In this document: one piece after another, positions 27,133 through 37,618 of the stretch | How the letters are laid out: every line of letters begins with the position of its first letter | Numbering within the stretch: the stretch's first letter is position 1 | Source of the DNA: Burkholderiales bacterium | Lineage (GTDB): Bacteria; Pseudomonadota; Gammaproteobacteria; Burkholderiales; Burkholderiaceae_C | DNA: 41,811 nucleotides | Assembly (NCBI GenBank): GCA_018969975.1 | Contig: JAGWXI010000016.1 | Coordinates: forward strand, 1 to 41,811 | Direction of reading: 5' to 3' | The notes under the pieces: model-generated | Database searches by the model: none | Told to the model about the DNA's origin: nothing | Seen by the model: only the letters and a program-made list of their open reading frames with translations | Program-made: the position numbers and the translations under genes

Positions 27133-28107
27133 GTGCACGCATGGCTTTGTGAAAACCCTATTGGTGTGGATGCCCTTACTTGGAAATCGCTTCCCACGTC
27201 TGAACCCAAAGCTGGTGAAGTGCGCATACGCATTGAAGCCGCGAGCTTGAATTTTCCCGATCTATTGATCGTGCAGAACAAATACCAAATGAAACCGCCC
27301 CTGCCCTTTGTACCCGGTTCTGAATATGCGGGAATCGTTGAAGCTGTGGGCGAAGGCGTTACCCATTTACAAGTTGGCCAAGCCGTAGCATGTCTGAGTG
27401 GCACCGGCGGTTTTGGTACGCACACATTGGCGCCCGCCAAACTCTGCATGCCGTTGCCTGCCGGTTTTGGCTCAGTCGATGCAGCGGCATTCATCATGAC
27501 CTATGCCACTTCGCACCATGCCTTGTTAGACCGTGGACAACTCAAAGCGGGTGAAACGGTGTTGGTACTGGGTGCTGCCGGTGGCGTAGGCACTGCCGCC
27601 ATTCAAATTGCCAAAGCATCGGGTGCGCGCGTGATTGCTGCTGCTTCTACACATGAAAAGTGTGAACTATGTGCTGGGCAAGGAGCAGACGCCACCATCA
27701 ACTACAACAAAGATAATTTTCGTGAACGGCTGAAAGAACTCACTGAAGGCAAAGGTCCTGATGTGATTTACGACCCTGTCGGTGGTGACTATGCAGAGCC
27801 CGCATTCAGATCCATCGCATGGCGTGGGCGTTATTTGGTGGTGGGATTTGCTGCAGGTCCTATTCCCGCCTTGCCTTGGAATTTGGCTTTGCTCAAAGGC
27901 GCGTCTATCGTGGGTGTTTTTTGGGGCGATTTTGCGCGTCGTGAAAGCGCTGCCAATGCGGCCATGATGCAAGAGTTAGCAAAGTGGTATAGCCAAGGAA
28001 AAATCAAACCCGTGATTCACAAAACCATGCCTATGGCAGAACTCAAACAAGCTTATGCGGAGATGGGGTCACGTGGGGTGATGGGTAAGTTGGTGATGGT
28101 GAACTAA
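27133..28107 (+). CDS. NADPH:quinone oxidoreductase family protein
   Basis: 324 residues with a GTG start well placed after AAGGAG. Medium-chain dehydrogenase/reductase fold of the zinc-free quinone reductase class: GroES-like domain with PFVPGSEYAGIVEAVGEGV, then an NADPH domain with GAAGGVGTAA (147-156) and YDPVGGD. The zinc-binding cysteines of alcohol dehydrogenases are absent. The substrate may be quinones or other electrophilic carbonyls and is not defined. Its stop is one base from the convergent rfbC stop. It is not clearly in an operon. Confidence 0.92.
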   Translation: MHAWLCENPIGVDALTWKSLPTSEPKAGEVRIRIEAASLNFPDLLIVQNKYQMKPPLPFVPGSEYAGIVEAVGEGVTHLQVGQAVACLSGTGGFGTHTLAPAKLCMPLPAGFGSVDAAAFIMTYATSHHALLDRGQLKAGETVLVLGAAGGVGTAAIQIAKASGARVIAAASTHEKCELCAGQGADATINYNKDNFRERLKELTEGKGPDVIYDPVGGDYAEPAFRSIAWRGRYLVVGFAAGPIPALPWNLALLKGASIVGVFWGDFARRESAANAAMMQELAKWYSQGKIKPVIHKTMPMAELKQAYAEMGSRGVMGKLVMVN

Positions 28108-28108
28108 C

Positions 28109-28660
28109 TTAAGCAAACGTCTCAGCGCCTTTGAATAATGGGGCGTTTGCGTCTTTGGCCGCCAATTTAGGCTCGAACTTAAAAGGCCAATCAATTTTCA
28201 ATTCGGGATCGGACCACAACACACTGCGCTCGTGCTCAGGGTGGTAGTAGTCGGTAGTTTTATATAAAAATTCAGCCGACTCACTCAGCACCACAAAGCC
28301 ATGGGCAAAACCTTCTGGCACCCACAACTGGCGTTTGTTCTCTGCACTTAAATGCGTGCCTATCCATTTGCCAAATTGCTTGGACGAGCGCCGCATGTCC
28401 ACGGCCACATCAAAGACTTCACCCTGTGTGACGCGCACCAATTTACCTTGCGGATGTTGAATTTGGTAGTGCAATCCACGCAATACACCTTGCCCAGATT
28501 TGCTGTGGTTATCTTGAACAAACTGCACCTCTAAGCCCGTGGCATGCAAAAAATCACGGCTATTAAAGCTCTCAAAAAAGAAACCGCGCGTATCTCCAAA
28601 AACCTGGGGCTCCAGAATTAAAACGCCGTCAAGCGATGTGGGGCTGACTTGGTAAGGCAT
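28109..28660 (-). CDS. rfbC: dTDP-4-dehydrorhamnose 3,5-epimerase
   Basis: 183 residues, the standard RmlC length and cupin-like fold. It is the third step of dTDP-L-rhamnose synthesis. Seen: RGFFFESFNSRDF, the catalytic-histidine segment VLRGLHYQ, GEVFDVAVDMR and VPEGFAHGF. It follows rfbA by 4 bases and is the last gene of the nucleotide-sugar operon. Operon order rfbB-D-A-C is the common betaproteobacterial arrangement. Confidence 0.98.
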   Translation of the reverse strand: MPYQVSPTSLDGVLILEPQVFGDTRGFFFESFNSRDFLHATGLEVQFVQDNHSKSGQGVLRGLHYQIQHPQGKLVRVTQGEVFDVAVDMRRSSKQFGKWIGTHLSAENKRQLWVPEGFAHGFVVLSESAEFLYKTTDYYHPEHERSVLWSDPELKIDWPFKFEPKLAAKDANAPLFKGAETFA

Positions 28661-28664
28661 CTGG

Positions 28665-29540
28665 TTATTTCAGTAAGTTCAAAAGGTATTGGCCATAGCC
28701 GTTCTTTGCTAACGGAGTCGCAAGCTTTTGTAACGCCGCAGCATCAATCCAGTTTTGCATGAAGGCGATTTCTTCTGGGCACGCCACCATCAAGCCTTGG
28801 CGTTTTTGCAAAGTAGCAATAAAGCTAGCTGCTTCCATCAAACTCTCATGCGTGCCCGTGTCTAACCATGCAAAGCCGCGGCCCATGATCTCGACACTTA
28901 AATGCCCCATTTCCAAATAGCGTTTGTTGACATCTGTGATCTCCAACTCACCACGGTGCGAAGGCTTGACATTGGCTGCAATGTCGCAGACTTGTTCGTC
29001 ATAAAAATAAAGGCCCGTCACCGCGTAGTTGGATTTAGGTTGCGCCGGCTTTTCTTCAATGGATAAAGCGCGCTGGTGTGCATCAAACGCGACCACACCA
29101 TAACGCTCGGGGTCGGTCACATGGTAGGCAAATACGCTGGCACCATGCTCTCGTGCGTTCGCACTTTGCAATTGCTTGACCAAGTCATGGCCATAAAAAA
29201 TATTGTCACCCAAGACCAACGCACTGGGATGATCATTCACAAAGTTTTTACCAATGATGAAGGCTTGCGCCAATCCATCAGGGCTGGGCTGTACCGCATA
29301 TTCAATATGCATGCCCCACTGACTTCCATCGCCCAATAATTCGCTAAAGCGCGGAGTGTCTTGTGGCGTGGAAATAACCAAGACCTCACGAATACCACTG
29401 AGCATCAAAGTACTGAGCGGGTAATAAATCATGGGCTTGTCATAGACCGGCATGAGTTGTTTACTCACCGCTTGCGTCACCGGATACAGGCGCGTGCCTG
29501 AACCGCCTGCCAAGATGATGCCTTTGCGATGCTTAGTCAT
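28665..29540 (-). CDS. rfbA: Glucose-1-phosphate thymidylyltransferase
   Basis: 291 residues. It makes dTDP-glucose from dTTP and glucose 1-phosphate, the first step to dTDP-rhamnose. The nucleotidyltransferase signature [11 protein letters not shown] (13-23) is followed by the [19 protein letters not shown] block; the VLGDNIFYG metal site is present. It is separated from rfbD by 76 bases without a strong ribosome-binding site at the ATG; an internal promoter there (TTATAT on the minus strand) is possible but weak. Confidence 0.98.
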   Translation of the reverse strand: MTKHRKGIILAGGSGTRLYPVTQAVSKQLMPVYDKPMIYYPLSTLMLSGIREVLVISTPQDTPRFSELLGDGSQWGMHIEYAVQPSPDGLAQAFIIGKNFVNDHPSALVLGDNIFYGHDLVKQLQSANAREHGASVFAYHVTDPERYGVVAFDAHQRALSIEEKPAQPKSNYAVTGLYFYDEQVCDIAANVKPSHRGELEITDVNKRYLEMGHLSVEIMGRGFAWLDTGTHESLMEAASFIATLQKRQGLMVACPEEIAFMQNWIDAAALQKLATPLAKNGYGQYLLNLLK

Positions 29541-29616
29541 GGTTTTGTGGGTTTTGAATGTGGGTAGGGACTTGATTATGGAGAGGATATAACAGCATGG
29601 CAGTAGATCGGTCTGC

Positions 29617-30540
29617 TTAGATCAAGACGTCAAGTATGGCATCAACACCCAACTGCCATGCAGGCAACTCAATACCAAAAGTAGAACGAATTTTTTCTGT
29701 ATTCAAACGCGAATTAGCTGGACGTGGTGCTGGTAATGGATAAGCGCTGGTAGAAATAGGTTCTACCGACTCAGGCTTGCAGGTGAGACGTGCCCCGCGC
29801 TGTAAAGCGCCAGCAATGACGTATTGCGCATAAGCATGCCAAGAGGTTTCGCCAGCAGCCGCAAGATGATAAGTTCCAAATCTTGCATCCTCTTGCGCAG
29901 CAAGCAACATAGTTTGCAAAACATCGACAGTCACTTTTGCCAACAACTCAGCAGAGGTAGGCACTCCCATTTGATCTGCCACCACCTTCAAACTGTCTCG
30001 CTCGGCAGCCAATCGCAACATGGTTTTTAAGAAATTATTGCCATGCGTTCCTACCACCCAACTGGTACGCAATATCAAATACTTGTGGCAATGTTGTCGA
30101 ACTGCGCATTCGCCTAACCATTTGCATTGTCCGTAAACAGATAAAGGATTCGTTTGATCATCCTCTGACCAGGGCGTATTGCCAGCTCCGTCAAAAACAT
30201 AATCAGTTGAGTAGTGCACTAGCACGGCATTTATGGATTGGGCCAACTCAGCCAATACGCCAACGGATTGGGCATTGACTTGCATAGCAATGGCTTGATC
30301 GGTTTGGGCTTTGTCCACTGCGGTGTAAGCAGCGGCATTCACGATCACGTGTGGTTGGAATTTTTTAACGACAGGCAACAAGGTATCGCGCAAAGCAAAC
30401 GCATTGGAAAAATCTGCTTCGCTGCGGGTAAGGGCTTTTACTTCACCTAGTGCTTTCAATGCGCCACCGAGCGCAAATCCGAGTTGGCCATTCGCACCCA
30501 ACAACAAAACACGGTAGCTTGGTTTGTTATCTGGAGGCAT
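29617..30540 (-). CDS. rfbD: dTDP-4-dehydrorhamnose reductase
   Basis: 307 residues, an extended short-chain dehydrogenase that makes dTDP-L-rhamnose with NAD(P)H. Seen: the [10 protein letters not shown] cofactor loop near the N-terminus, [14 protein letters not shown], the YSTDYVFDG block and the catalytic Y-x3-K in YGQCK. It lies 3 bases after rfbB. Confidence 0.97.
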   Translation of the reverse strand: MPPDNKPSYRVLLLGANGQLGFALGGALKALGEVKALTRSEADFSNAFALRDTLLPVVKKFQPHVIVNAAAYTAVDKAQTDQAIAMQVNAQSVGVLAELAQSINAVLVHYSTDYVFDGAGNTPWSEDDQTNPLSVYGQCKWLGECAVRQHCHKYLILRTSWVVGTHGNNFLKTMLRLAAERDSLKVVADQMGVPTSAELLAKVTVDVLQTMLLAAQEDARFGTYHLAAAGETSWHAYAQYVIAGALQRGARLTCKPESVEPISTSAYPLPAPRPANSRLNTEKIRSTFGIELPAWQLGVDAILDVLI

Positions 30541-30543
30541 TAC

Positions 30544-31617
30544 TCACGCACCATAGTGCTTATCTAGCCATTGTCTATATGCGCCACTCGTCACGCCCTC
30601 GACCCACGACTGGTTAGCGAGATACCACTGCACAGTTTTGCGAATACCGGTCTCAAACGTTTCGCGAGGTTTCCATCCGAGTTCACGCTCCATCTTGCTG
30701 GCATCCATCGCATAGCGTCTGTCGTGTCCTAGGCGATCTTTTACATACGTGATTTGTTCTGCATAAGCTTTGCCATCTGCGCGAGGTTGCAACTCATCCA
30801 GAATATTGCAGAGGGTATTCACCACATCCAGATTGGCCTTTTCATTCCAGCCGCCAATGTTGTAACACTCACCCACTTTGCCATCTTCTAAAACGCGTGC
30901 TATGGCACGGCAGTGGTCTTCTACATACAACCAATCACGCACTTGTTGGCCATCGCCATAAATAGGAAGAGGTTTACCTGCCAATGCATTCAAGATGACC
31001 AATGGAATCAACTTCTCTGGAAAGTGATAGGGGCCATAGTTATTACTGCAGTTGGTAGTAAGAACTGGTAAACCATAGGTGTGGTGCCAAGCACGCACCA
31101 AATGGTCACTGGCAGCCTTGCTCGCAGAGTAAGGGCTGTTAGGTTCATAAGGATTGGTTTCTTTAAAAGGCGCGTCTGTGGCTGACAAAGTTCCATAGAC
31201 CTCGTCCGTGCTCACATGTAAGAACCTGAATGATTTTTGATTTATGTCGCCATCGCTCTCTGGCAACTTAGTCCAGTACGCACGCACACTTTCTAACAAA
31301 TTGAAAGTCCCCAATACATTGGTTTGAATAAATTCTCCAGGCCCATGAATGGAGCGATCAACATGGCTTTCTGCCGCAAAGTTCAAGACAGCACGCGGTT
31401 GGTATTGGGTGAGCAAGCCTGCTAGCAGTTCGCGGTCACCAATATCACCATGCACAAACACATGGCGCTTGTCGCCCTTGATGTCATCTAAATTCGCCAA
31501 GTTACCGGCATAGGTCAATTTGTCTAGATTGATCACCGTCTCATCAGACGAGGCCAACCAAGTGTGCACAAAGTTGCTACCAATAAAACCCGCACACCCA
31601 GTCACCAAAATAGTCAT
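30544..31617 (-). CDS. rfbB: dTDP-glucose 4,6-dehydratase
   Basis: 357 residues. An NAD-dependent dehydratase of the extended SDR family, second step of dTDP-rhamnose synthesis. Seen: [11 protein letters not shown] (7-17), the HVSTDEVYG block with the catalytic Asp-Glu, and Y-x3-K in [12 protein letters not shown]. The ATG overlaps the manC stop as ATGA. Confidence 0.98.
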   Translation of the reverse strand: MTILVTGCAGFIGSNFVHTWLASSDETVINLDKLTYAGNLANLDDIKGDKRHVFVHGDIGDRELLAGLLTQYQPRAVLNFAAESHVDRSIHGPGEFIQTNVLGTFNLLESVRAYWTKLPESDGDINQKSFRFLHVSTDEVYGTLSATDAPFKETNPYEPNSPYSASKAASDHLVRAWHHTYGLPVLTTNCSNNYGPYHFPEKLIPLVILNALAGKPLPIYGDGQQVRDWLYVEDHCRAIARVLEDGKVGECYNIGGWNEKANLDVVNTLCNILDELQPRADGKAYAEQITYVKDRLGHDRRYAMDASKMERELGWKPRETFETGIRKTVQWYLANQSWVEGVTSGAYRQWLDKHYGA

Positions 31618-33056
31618 TTAGCACCCTCTGAATGAGCGCGCCCATATTTGTCTTCGAATCGCACAATATCGTCTTCGCCTAAATAAGAGCCCGATTGCAC
31701 CTCAATCAAATGCAAAGGAACTTTGCCTGGGTTCTCGAGTGAATGCACGATACCTACAGGTATGTATACCGATTGGTTTTCAGTGACCATGCGTTCCTCT
31801 TCACCTATGCGCACCAAGGCTGTTCCTGAAACCACCACCCAATGCTCGGCCCGGTGGTGGTGCATTTGCACAGACAACTTGGCACCTGGATTGACAGTGA
31901 TGCGCTTGACCTGAAACCGCTCCCCGTGGTCCACAGAATCGTAAGAGCCCCATGGACGGAAAACCTCGCGGTGCAAATCCACTTCCGAACGTTTCTGCGC
32001 TTTGAGTTGGTCCACTACTTTTTTCACGTCCTGGGCTTTGTCTTTGTGCGCAACCAAAACTGCGTCTGATGTTTCAACCACCACCAAATCTTGCACGCCG
32101 ATTAGAGAAACTAATCGTCTATCGGCATGGACATAACTATTGCTTGTGTCATGCAAGATGACGTCGCCTCTGACAGCATTACCCTGTGCATCTTGCGGCA
32201 ACACTTGCCACACCGCAGACCAAGCGCCCACATCGTTCCAACCCGCGTCGAGAGGCACAACCACTGCTTTTTTAGTGCGCTCCATCACCGCATAGTCCAC
32301 AGAATCGGACGGACATTGGGCAAACGCGTCTGCGTCTAATCGCACAAACTCAAAATCTTTTTTCGAAGCCTTCCAAGCCGCTTGACACGCCGCATGCATC
32401 GCTGGGTTGCAAGTTGCCAGTTCTTCTAAAAACACCGACGCTTTGAACATGAACATGCCACTGTTCCATGTGTACCCACCGTCTTTTATATAGGCTTGCG
32501 CAGTGGCGAGATCTGGTTTCTCTACAAATTTTTCGACAGGCACTGCCTTCTCGGAGTTCAAAGCTTGCGCGGCCTTGACATAACCATAGCCAGTTTCCGC
32601 ATGCGTTGGAACTATGCCGAATGTCACCATGCCACCCGCTTCAGCGGCTTTAACGCCAACAGCAACAGCGCGGTGAAACGCTGGCACATCTGCAAACACA
32701 TGGTCTGAAGGCAAGACCAATAAAACGGGGTCTTCACCTTTAGCCGCAGTAGCCAACGCCGAAAATGCGGCAGCGGCAATCGCTGGTGCCGTATTGCGCG
32801 CAACAGGTTCTAACAAAATATCTGCAGGGGTAACACCCATTTCTCGGCATTGCTCTCCCACCAAGAAACGATGGTCTGCGTTGGCCACAATGATGGGGTG
32901 AACGGGTAATTTGCCGTTTGTACCTTCTAAGCGTTTTAAAGTGAGCTGAAAAAGGCTCAGCGTATCCGTCACACCCAAAAACTGCTTGGGTCGCATCGAG
33001 CGGGACAAAGGCCATAAACGCGAACCACTTCCACCCGACAGAATGACTGGAATCAT
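31614..33056 (-). CDS. manC: Mannose-1-phosphate guanylyltransferase / mannose-6-phosphate isomerase
   Basis: 480 residues, a bifunctional type II enzyme. The N-terminal nucleotidyltransferase has [12 protein letters not shown] and the RPKQF lysine motif (about 8-26) and makes GDP-mannose; the C-terminal cupin (from about 360) has RPWGSYD and [15 protein letters not shown], the isomerase metal site. It supplies GDP-mannose for polysaccharide and possibly lipopolysaccharide. It follows ugd by 4 bases and overlaps rfbB. No phosphomannomutase is in the window. Confidence 0.97.
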   Translation of the reverse strand: MIPVILSGGSGSRLWPLSRSMRPKQFLGVTDTLSLFQLTLKRLEGTNGKLPVHPIIVANADHRFLVGEQCREMGVTPADILLEPVARNTAPAIAAAAFSALATAAKGEDPVLLVLPSDHVFADVPAFHRAVAVGVKAAEAGGMVTFGIVPTHAETGYGYVKAAQALNSEKAVPVEKFVEKPDLATAQAYIKDGGYTWNSGMFMFKASVFLEELATCNPAMHAACQAAWKASKKDFEFVRLDADAFAQCPSDSVDYAVMERTKKAVVVPLDAGWNDVGAWSAVWQVLPQDAQGNAVRGDVILHDTSNSYVHADRRLVSLIGVQDLVVVETSDAVLVAHKDKAQDVKKVVDQLKAQKRSEVDLHREVFRPWGSYDSVDHGERFQVKRITVNPGAKLSVQMHHHRAEHWVVVSGTALVRIGEEERMVTENQSVYIPVGIVHSLENPGKVPLHLIEVQSGSYLGEDDIVRFEDKYGRAHSEGAK

Positions 33057-33060
33057 GGGC

Positions 33061-34380
33061 TTATCTTCCTATGCCGAAATAGCTAAACCCACGCTCGCGC
33101 ATACGTGCTGGCTCATACAAGTTTCTGCCATCAAATATGACGGGGGTTTTTAAAGCTTTTTGAATGCCATCAAAGTCAGGCGCTTTGAATTGACGCCACT
33201 CGGTCATGATCGCCAAAGCGTCTGCACCCGAGAGTGCCGCTTCTTTGGTACCGCACAACATAAGGTCTTGACGCGCACCATAGATATGCTGCACCTCTTC
33301 CATCGCGGCGGGGTCATAGGCTTGTACCTTTGCGCCGGCTTGCCACAAAGCCTCCATCAATATGCGGCTAGGCGCTTCACGCATATCGTCGGTATTGGGT
33401 TTGAAAGACAAACCCCATAAGGCGATAGTTTTGCCTTGGAGGTTGCCTTTGAAATACGTATTGATCTTGTCAAACAGCACGCGTTTTTGGTCATGGTTGC
33501 GAGCCTCTACAGCTTCAAGCAATTTAGGCTGGAAACCAAGTTGCTGGGCTGTGTGCACCAGAGCGCTTACGTCTTTGGGAAAGCAACTGCCACCATACCC
33601 AGCACCAGGATAAATAAAGTGGTATCCGATGCGCGAGTCGCTACCAATGCCTTGTCGCACATCTTCAATATCGGCTCCTAAACGTTCAGCCAAGTTTGCC
33701 ATCTCGTTCATAAAACTGATCTTGGTAGCCAACATGCAATTGGCAGCGTACTTGGTTAACTCTGCACTGCGCACACCCATCACCAAAATTTTGTCGTGGT
33801 TGCGGTTGAAAGGCTCATACAACTCACGCAAGAGTTTTTCAGCGCGCGGGCTGTCGGTGCCAATCACAATACGGTCGGGCCGCTGGCAATCAACGACAGC
33901 TGCACCTTCTTTTAAAAACTCGGGGTTAGACACCACGTCGTATTCAAAATTAACGCCACGCTCTTTCAATACCTGCGCGACGGCTTCTTTCACTTTGTCT
34001 GCAGTACCTACAGGTACGGTAGATTTATCAACAATCACCGCATAGCCATCGATATGTTGGGCGATGGTTTTGGCAACTTTCAATACGTGCTGTAGATCAG
34101 CGCTGCCGTCTTCATTGGGCGGTGTTCCCACAGCAATGAATTGAATTTCAGATTGGGCGACGGCTTGCGCTGCGTCAGAGGTGAATTGCAATCGACCTTC
34201 AGCGAAGTTGGCTTTCACCAAAGGTTCTAAACCAGGTTCAAAAATAGGAATTTCGCCTTTGCGTAAACGGGCTAACTTGGCTTCATCAATATCTACGCAT
34301 ATCACTTGATGTCCAGCGTCTGCGAGAATTGCACCCTGAACCAAGCCCACATAACCCGTGCCGAAAACAGAAATTTTCAT
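33061..34380 (-). CDS. ugd: UDP-glucose 6-dehydrogenase
   Basis: 439 residues. It oxidizes UDP-glucose twice to UDP-glucuronate with NAD. Seen: [18 protein letters not shown], the GTPPNEDG loop, STVPVGTAD, and the catalytic nucleophile Cys266 in [10 protein letters not shown]. It is the first gene of the six-gene nucleotide-sugar operon and divergent from galU, which makes its substrate; the 150-base gap holds both promoters. Confidence 0.98.
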   Translation of the reverse strand: MKISVFGTGYVGLVQGAILADAGHQVICVDIDEAKLARLRKGEIPIFEPGLEPLVKANFAEGRLQFTSDAAQAVAQSEIQFIAVGTPPNEDGSADLQHVLKVAKTIAQHIDGYAVIVDKSTVPVGTADKVKEAVAQVLKERGVNFEYDVVSNPEFLKEGAAVVDCQRPDRIVIGTDSPRAEKLLRELYEPFNRNHDKILVMGVRSAELTKYAANCMLATKISFMNEMANLAERLGADIEDVRQGIGSDSRIGYHFIYPGAGYGGSCFPKDVSALVHTAQQLGFQPKLLEAVEARNHDQKRVLFDKINTYFKGNLQGKTIALWGLSFKPNTDDMREAPSRILMEALWQAGAKVQAYDPAAMEEVQHIYGARQDLMLCGTKEAALSGADALAIMTEWRQFKAPDFDGIQKALKTPVIFDGRNLYEPARMRERGFSYFGIGR

Positions 34381-34530
34381 AAGTTTTAACTAATTTTTCT
34401 CGAATATGTCATTTTGACAGATTAATATTTCATGACTGTTACGTTCAATAAGCGTTACACAATACGAGCCTGAACTGATTTTTATCGAAAATATAGTTCG
34501 CATCAAAACCTATCAGACAACCAACAATTC
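34381..34530. promoter_or_regulatory. Divergent ugd/galU promoter region
   Basis: An AT-rich 150-base gap. Toward galU, CTGAAC (34470-34475) and TATAGT (34492-34497) are 16 bases apart. A plus-strand TTGACA at 34414-34419 has only a poor -10 at 17 bases. Toward ugd, TTGAAC and TATTAA on the minus strand are 15 bases apart. All are candidates only. Confidence 0.4.
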
Positions 34531-35397
34531 ATGAACGACATCAAAAAAGCCGTATTTCCTGTTGCTGGCCTTGGCACCCGCTTTTTGCCAGCCACCAAAG
34601 CAAGTCCTAAGGAAATGCTGTGCATCGTGGACAAGCCTCTAATTCAATACGCGGTCGAAGAAGCCATTGAAGCCGGCATTACCGAAATGATTTTTGTCAC
34701 TGGTCGCAGCAAACGTAGCATTGAAGATCACTTCGATAAATCATTTGAACTTGAGTACGAGTTAGAACAAAAAAATAAAACAGCACTCTTGGAGTTGGTG
34801 CGCAATATCAAACCTGCCAATGTGAACTGCGTTTATGTTCGCCAACCCGAGGCTTTAGGTCTGGGTCATGCTGTGAACTGCGCTGCCAAATTGGTAGGCA
34901 ACGACCCCTTTGCTGTCATCTTGGCAGACGACTTACTAGACCACCAACCCGGCGTGTTGAAACAAATGGTCGATGTGTTTAAACACTACCGCAGTTCTAT
35001 CGTGGCTGTTGAAAAAATACTGCCTGAGCAAAGTAAATCGTATGGTGTTGTCAAAGGCACTTTAGCCGGTGATAGGCTCACCAAAATGTCGCAAATCGTT
35101 GAAAAACCTGAGCCCAAAGATGCGCCCTCTGACCAAGGTGTAGTTGGGCGCTACATCTTTACACCCTCTATCTTCCAACACATAGACGGTTTAAAGCCTG
35201 GAGCAGGAGGCGAATACCAACTGACAGACGCCATTCAAAGCATGCTTGCTGAAGAGGCTGTTTATGCCTACGCCTATAAAGGCGTACGTTACGACTGTGG
35301 CAGCAAAATTGGCTTTTTAAAAGCCACGGTTGAATTCGCACTACGCCATCCTGAAACTGGCGCTGAGTTTGCCAACTATCTTTCAAATTTAAAATGA
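34531..35397 (+). CDS. galU: UTP-glucose-1-phosphate uridylyltransferase
   Basis: 288 residues, standard GalU length. It makes UDP-glucose, the precursor for UDP-glucuronate and many glycans. Seen: PVAGLGTRFLPATKASPKEM near residue 10, VRQPEALGLGHAV, ILADDLL and GRYIFTPSIF. It is divergent from ugd and its stop overlaps the next gene as ATGA. The start ATG lacks a strong ribosome-binding site. Confidence 0.98.
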   Translation: MNDIKKAVFPVAGLGTRFLPATKASPKEMLCIVDKPLIQYAVEEAIEAGITEMIFVTGRSKRSIEDHFDKSFELEYELEQKNKTALLELVRNIKPANVNCVYVRQPEALGLGHAVNCAAKLVGNDPFAVILADDLLDHQPGVLKQMVDVFKHYRSSIVAVEKILPEQSKSYGVVKGTLAGDRLTKMSQIVEKPEPKDAPSDQGVVGRYIFTPSIFQHIDGLKPGAGGEYQLTDAIQSMLAEEAVYAYAYKGVRYDCGSKIGFLKATVEFALRHPETGAEFANYLSNLK

Positions 35398-37142
35398 CTT
35401 CACTACACAAAAAATCCCCCGACTCTCTGCGTAGCGCTCGCTGGTTTAAACCAGACGACCTGCGCTCCTTTGGCCACCGCTCACGCGCCATGCAATTAGG
35501 CTTAGGGCCTGAAGACTGGGTAGGCAAACCTGTTATCGCCATCATCAACACATGGTCCGACATCAACCCTTGCCACACGCATTTCAAACAACGTGTGGAA
35601 GATGTCAAGCGCGGCATTTTGCAAGCTGGTGGCATGCCTTTGGAGTTACCTGCGCTCTCCTTAGCCGAAGCGTTTGTGCGCCCTTCCCCCATGCTTTATC
35701 GCAACTTACTCGCGATGGAAACGGAAGAGCTGATTCGCAGCCACCCCATCGACGGTGCTGTGCTGATGGGGGGTTGCGACAAAACCACTCCAGGCTTAGT
35801 GATGGGTGCCTTGTCTGCCGCCGTGCCTTTTGTGTACTTACCCGCTGGTCCCATGTTGCGTGGCAACTGGAACGGCAAGGTGTTGGGCTCAGGATCCGAC
35901 GCCTGGAAATACTGGGACGAACGCCGTGCCGGAAAAATCACCGAGGTGCAATGGCTAGAAGTGGAAGCCGGCATCGCCCGCACCCACGGCACCTGCATGA
36001 CCATGGGCACTGCTGCCACGATGATGGGAATTGCCGAGGCCTTGGGACTCACCTTGCCAGGCGCGTCCAGCATTCCTGCAGCAGATGCCAACCACACACG
36101 CATGTCTGCAGCCTGTGGTCGCCGCATTGTGGAGATGGTGTGGGAAGACCTCACGCCTTCGCGCGTTTTGACTCGCAAGAGTTTTGAGAATGCAATTGCT
36201 GTGGCCATGGCCATGGGTTGCAGTACCAACGCCATCATCCATTTGGTAGCGATGTCGCGCCGCGCAGGGCCTGCGTGCGCTATTTCACTAGAAGACTTTG
36301 ATGCTGCCAGCCGCAAAGTTCCCGTAATTGCGAACATCCGTCCGAGCGGCACCACCTATTTGATGGAAGATTTTTATTACGCAGGTGGCATGCCCGCTTT
36401 GATGCACAACATGTCCAAACATCTGCATGTCGAGCAAATGACCATCAATGGCAAAACGATTGGCGACAACATTGCTGGCGCAAAAGTCCACAACGACGAT
36501 GTGATTCGCTCACTCGACAACCCACTTTACGCAGAGGGTGCATTAGCCGTCCTACGAGGAAACTTGGCTCCTGATGGTGCTGTCATCAAACCCAGCGCAT
36601 GTGAGCCAAGATTTTTAAAACACACTGGCCGCGCATTGGTGTTTGACAGCTACCCAGAAATGAAGATCGCAGTAGACGATGAAAACTTAGACGTCACCGC
36701 TGACGACATTTTGGTATTGCGCAACGCAGGCCCCAAGGGTGGACCAGGCATGCCTGAATGGGGCATGTTGCCCATACCGACCAAACTAGTGAAACAAGGT
36801 GTACGCGACATGATTCGCTTGTCTGATTCACGCATGAGTGGCACCAGCTATGGCGCATGCATCTTGCATGCGGCGCCAGAGTCCTACATTGGCGGGCCTT
36901 TGGCCTTGGTCAAAACTGGTGACATGATCAGCGTGGATGTGCCCAATCGATCCTTGCATTTAGACATCAGCGACGAAGAATTCGCCAAACGCAAAGCAGC
37001 TTGGCAGCCCGCGCCGCCGCGCTATGAACGCGGCTATGGTTGGATGTTTAGCAAACACATCTTGCAAGCCAATGAGGGTTGCGACTTTGATTTCCTGGAG
37101 ACTTCTTTTGGTTCGCCAGTTAAAGAGCCTGCCATTTATTAA
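35394..37142 (+). CDS. IlvD/Edd family dehydratase, L-arabinonate dehydratase type
   Basis: 582 residues, shorter than IlvD. Cys60 (INPCH), Cys128 (GGCDKT) and Cys201 (GTCMTMG) match, with an offset of one, the [2Fe-2S] ligands I recall for the Rhizobium L-arabinonate dehydratase; the SDSRMSGTSYG block carries the catalytic serine. The family also holds dehydratases of other sugar acids (xylonate, fuconate, galactonate), so the substrate is inferred. It is coupled by ATGA to galU, an odd pairing of a sugar-acid catabolic enzyme with a precursor-making one. No other arabinose genes are near. Confidence 0.85.
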   Translation: MTSLHKKSPDSLRSARWFKPDDLRSFGHRSRAMQLGLGPEDWVGKPVIAIINTWSDINPCHTHFKQRVEDVKRGILQAGGMPLELPALSLAEAFVRPSPMLYRNLLAMETEELIRSHPIDGAVLMGGCDKTTPGLVMGALSAAVPFVYLPAGPMLRGNWNGKVLGSGSDAWKYWDERRAGKITEVQWLEVEAGIARTHGTCMTMGTAATMMGIAEALGLTLPGASSIPAADANHTRMSAACGRRIVEMVWEDLTPSRVLTRKSFENAIAVAMAMGCSTNAIIHLVAMSRRAGPACAISLEDFDAASRKVPVIANIRPSGTTYLMEDFYYAGGMPALMHNMSKHLHVEQMTINGKTIGDNIAGAKVHNDDVIRSLDNPLYAEGALAVLRGNLAPDGAVIKPSACEPRFLKHTGRALVFDSYPEMKIAVDDENLDVTADDILVLRNAGPKGGPGMPEWGMLPIPTKLVKQGVRDMIRLSDSRMSGTSYGACILHAAPESYIGGPLALVKTGDMISVDVPNRSLHLDISDEEFAKRKAAWQPAPPRYERGYGWMFSKHILQANEGCDFDFLETSFGSPVKEPAIY

Positions 37143-37154
37143 AGAAAATTGGCA

Positions 37155-37188
37155 CAAAAAAAGTGCTCAGAGTCGCAACTCTGAGCAC
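37155..37188 (-). terminator. Rho-independent terminator of the HiPIP gene
   Basis: A perfect 11-bp stem GTGCTCAGAGT/ACTCTGAGCAC with a 4-base loop (37163-37188) is followed on the minus strand by a run of T (A run at 37155-37162). On the plus strand no T tract follows, so it serves chiefly the minus-strand gene, though the stem may also slow transcription from the dehydratase. Confidence 0.9.
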
Positions 37189-37208
37189 CGCTTCATGCAA
37201 AAGAAAGT

Positions 37209-37538
37209 TTAGGCTGCTTTTTTAGCGTAAGCAGTACACCAACCTTTGGTGGCAACTTTTTTACCAGCAAACAAAGGACAGCCGCCAGCTGGGTCAGATG
37301 CCTTACCTTGGAACAAAGCGCAATTGCCGCAATTTTGACCAGCCGCGAATTTAGGCTGCTTGGCTTTATCAACCGTAGCAGCATCAGCTTTGTAAGCCAA
37401 TGCAGTAGCTTGCGGGTCATTCTCTGCAACCATAGCTTGTGCACTTGCTTGACCGGCAACAGCAGCAACGCTTAGGCCAGTAACTGATTGCAAGATAAAA
37501 GTTCTGCGATTGGGTTGGTTGTTGATCAAAGCTTTCAA
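37209..37538 (-). CDS. High-potential iron-sulfur protein (HiPIP)
   Basis: 109 residues with a TTG start at 37538, chosen because GGAG lies 6 bases upstream and no ATG gives a sensible N-terminus. It has a Tat-type signal with twin Arg11-Arg12 (NRRTFIL) and a hydrophobic stretch, with cleavage near ASA33. The four [4Fe-4S] ligands are Cys70, Cys73, Cys87 and Cys101 in the HiPIP spacing. Export by Tat is expected because the cluster folds in the cytoplasm. It is a periplasmic one-electron carrier; partners (reaction centre, oxidase or other) are not in the window. Confidence 0.92.
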   Translation of the reverse strand: MKALINNQPNRRTFILQSVTGLSVAAVAGQASAQAMVAENDPQATALAYKADAATVDKAKQPKFAAGQNCGNCALFQGKASDPAGGCPLFAGKKVATKGWCTAYAKKAA

Positions 37539-37618
37539 AATTAACTCCAAAAATATAAAAAAAGACACTCTATTATGGATTCGTCTCTCCAAGGACATGA
37601 ACTCTTGTCTTCATAATT

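Noticed and set aside
34414-34442. TTGACA plus TGTTAC as the main galU promoter
   Set aside because: The -35 is perfect but the -10 matches only three of six, and the site is about 90 bases upstream; the closer pair at 34470-34497 is at least as likely.
35696-36355. 219-codon open frame opposite the IlvD/Edd dehydratase
   Set aside because: Antisense shadow of a conserved enzyme; composition is typical of reverse-strand reading and there is no start signal.
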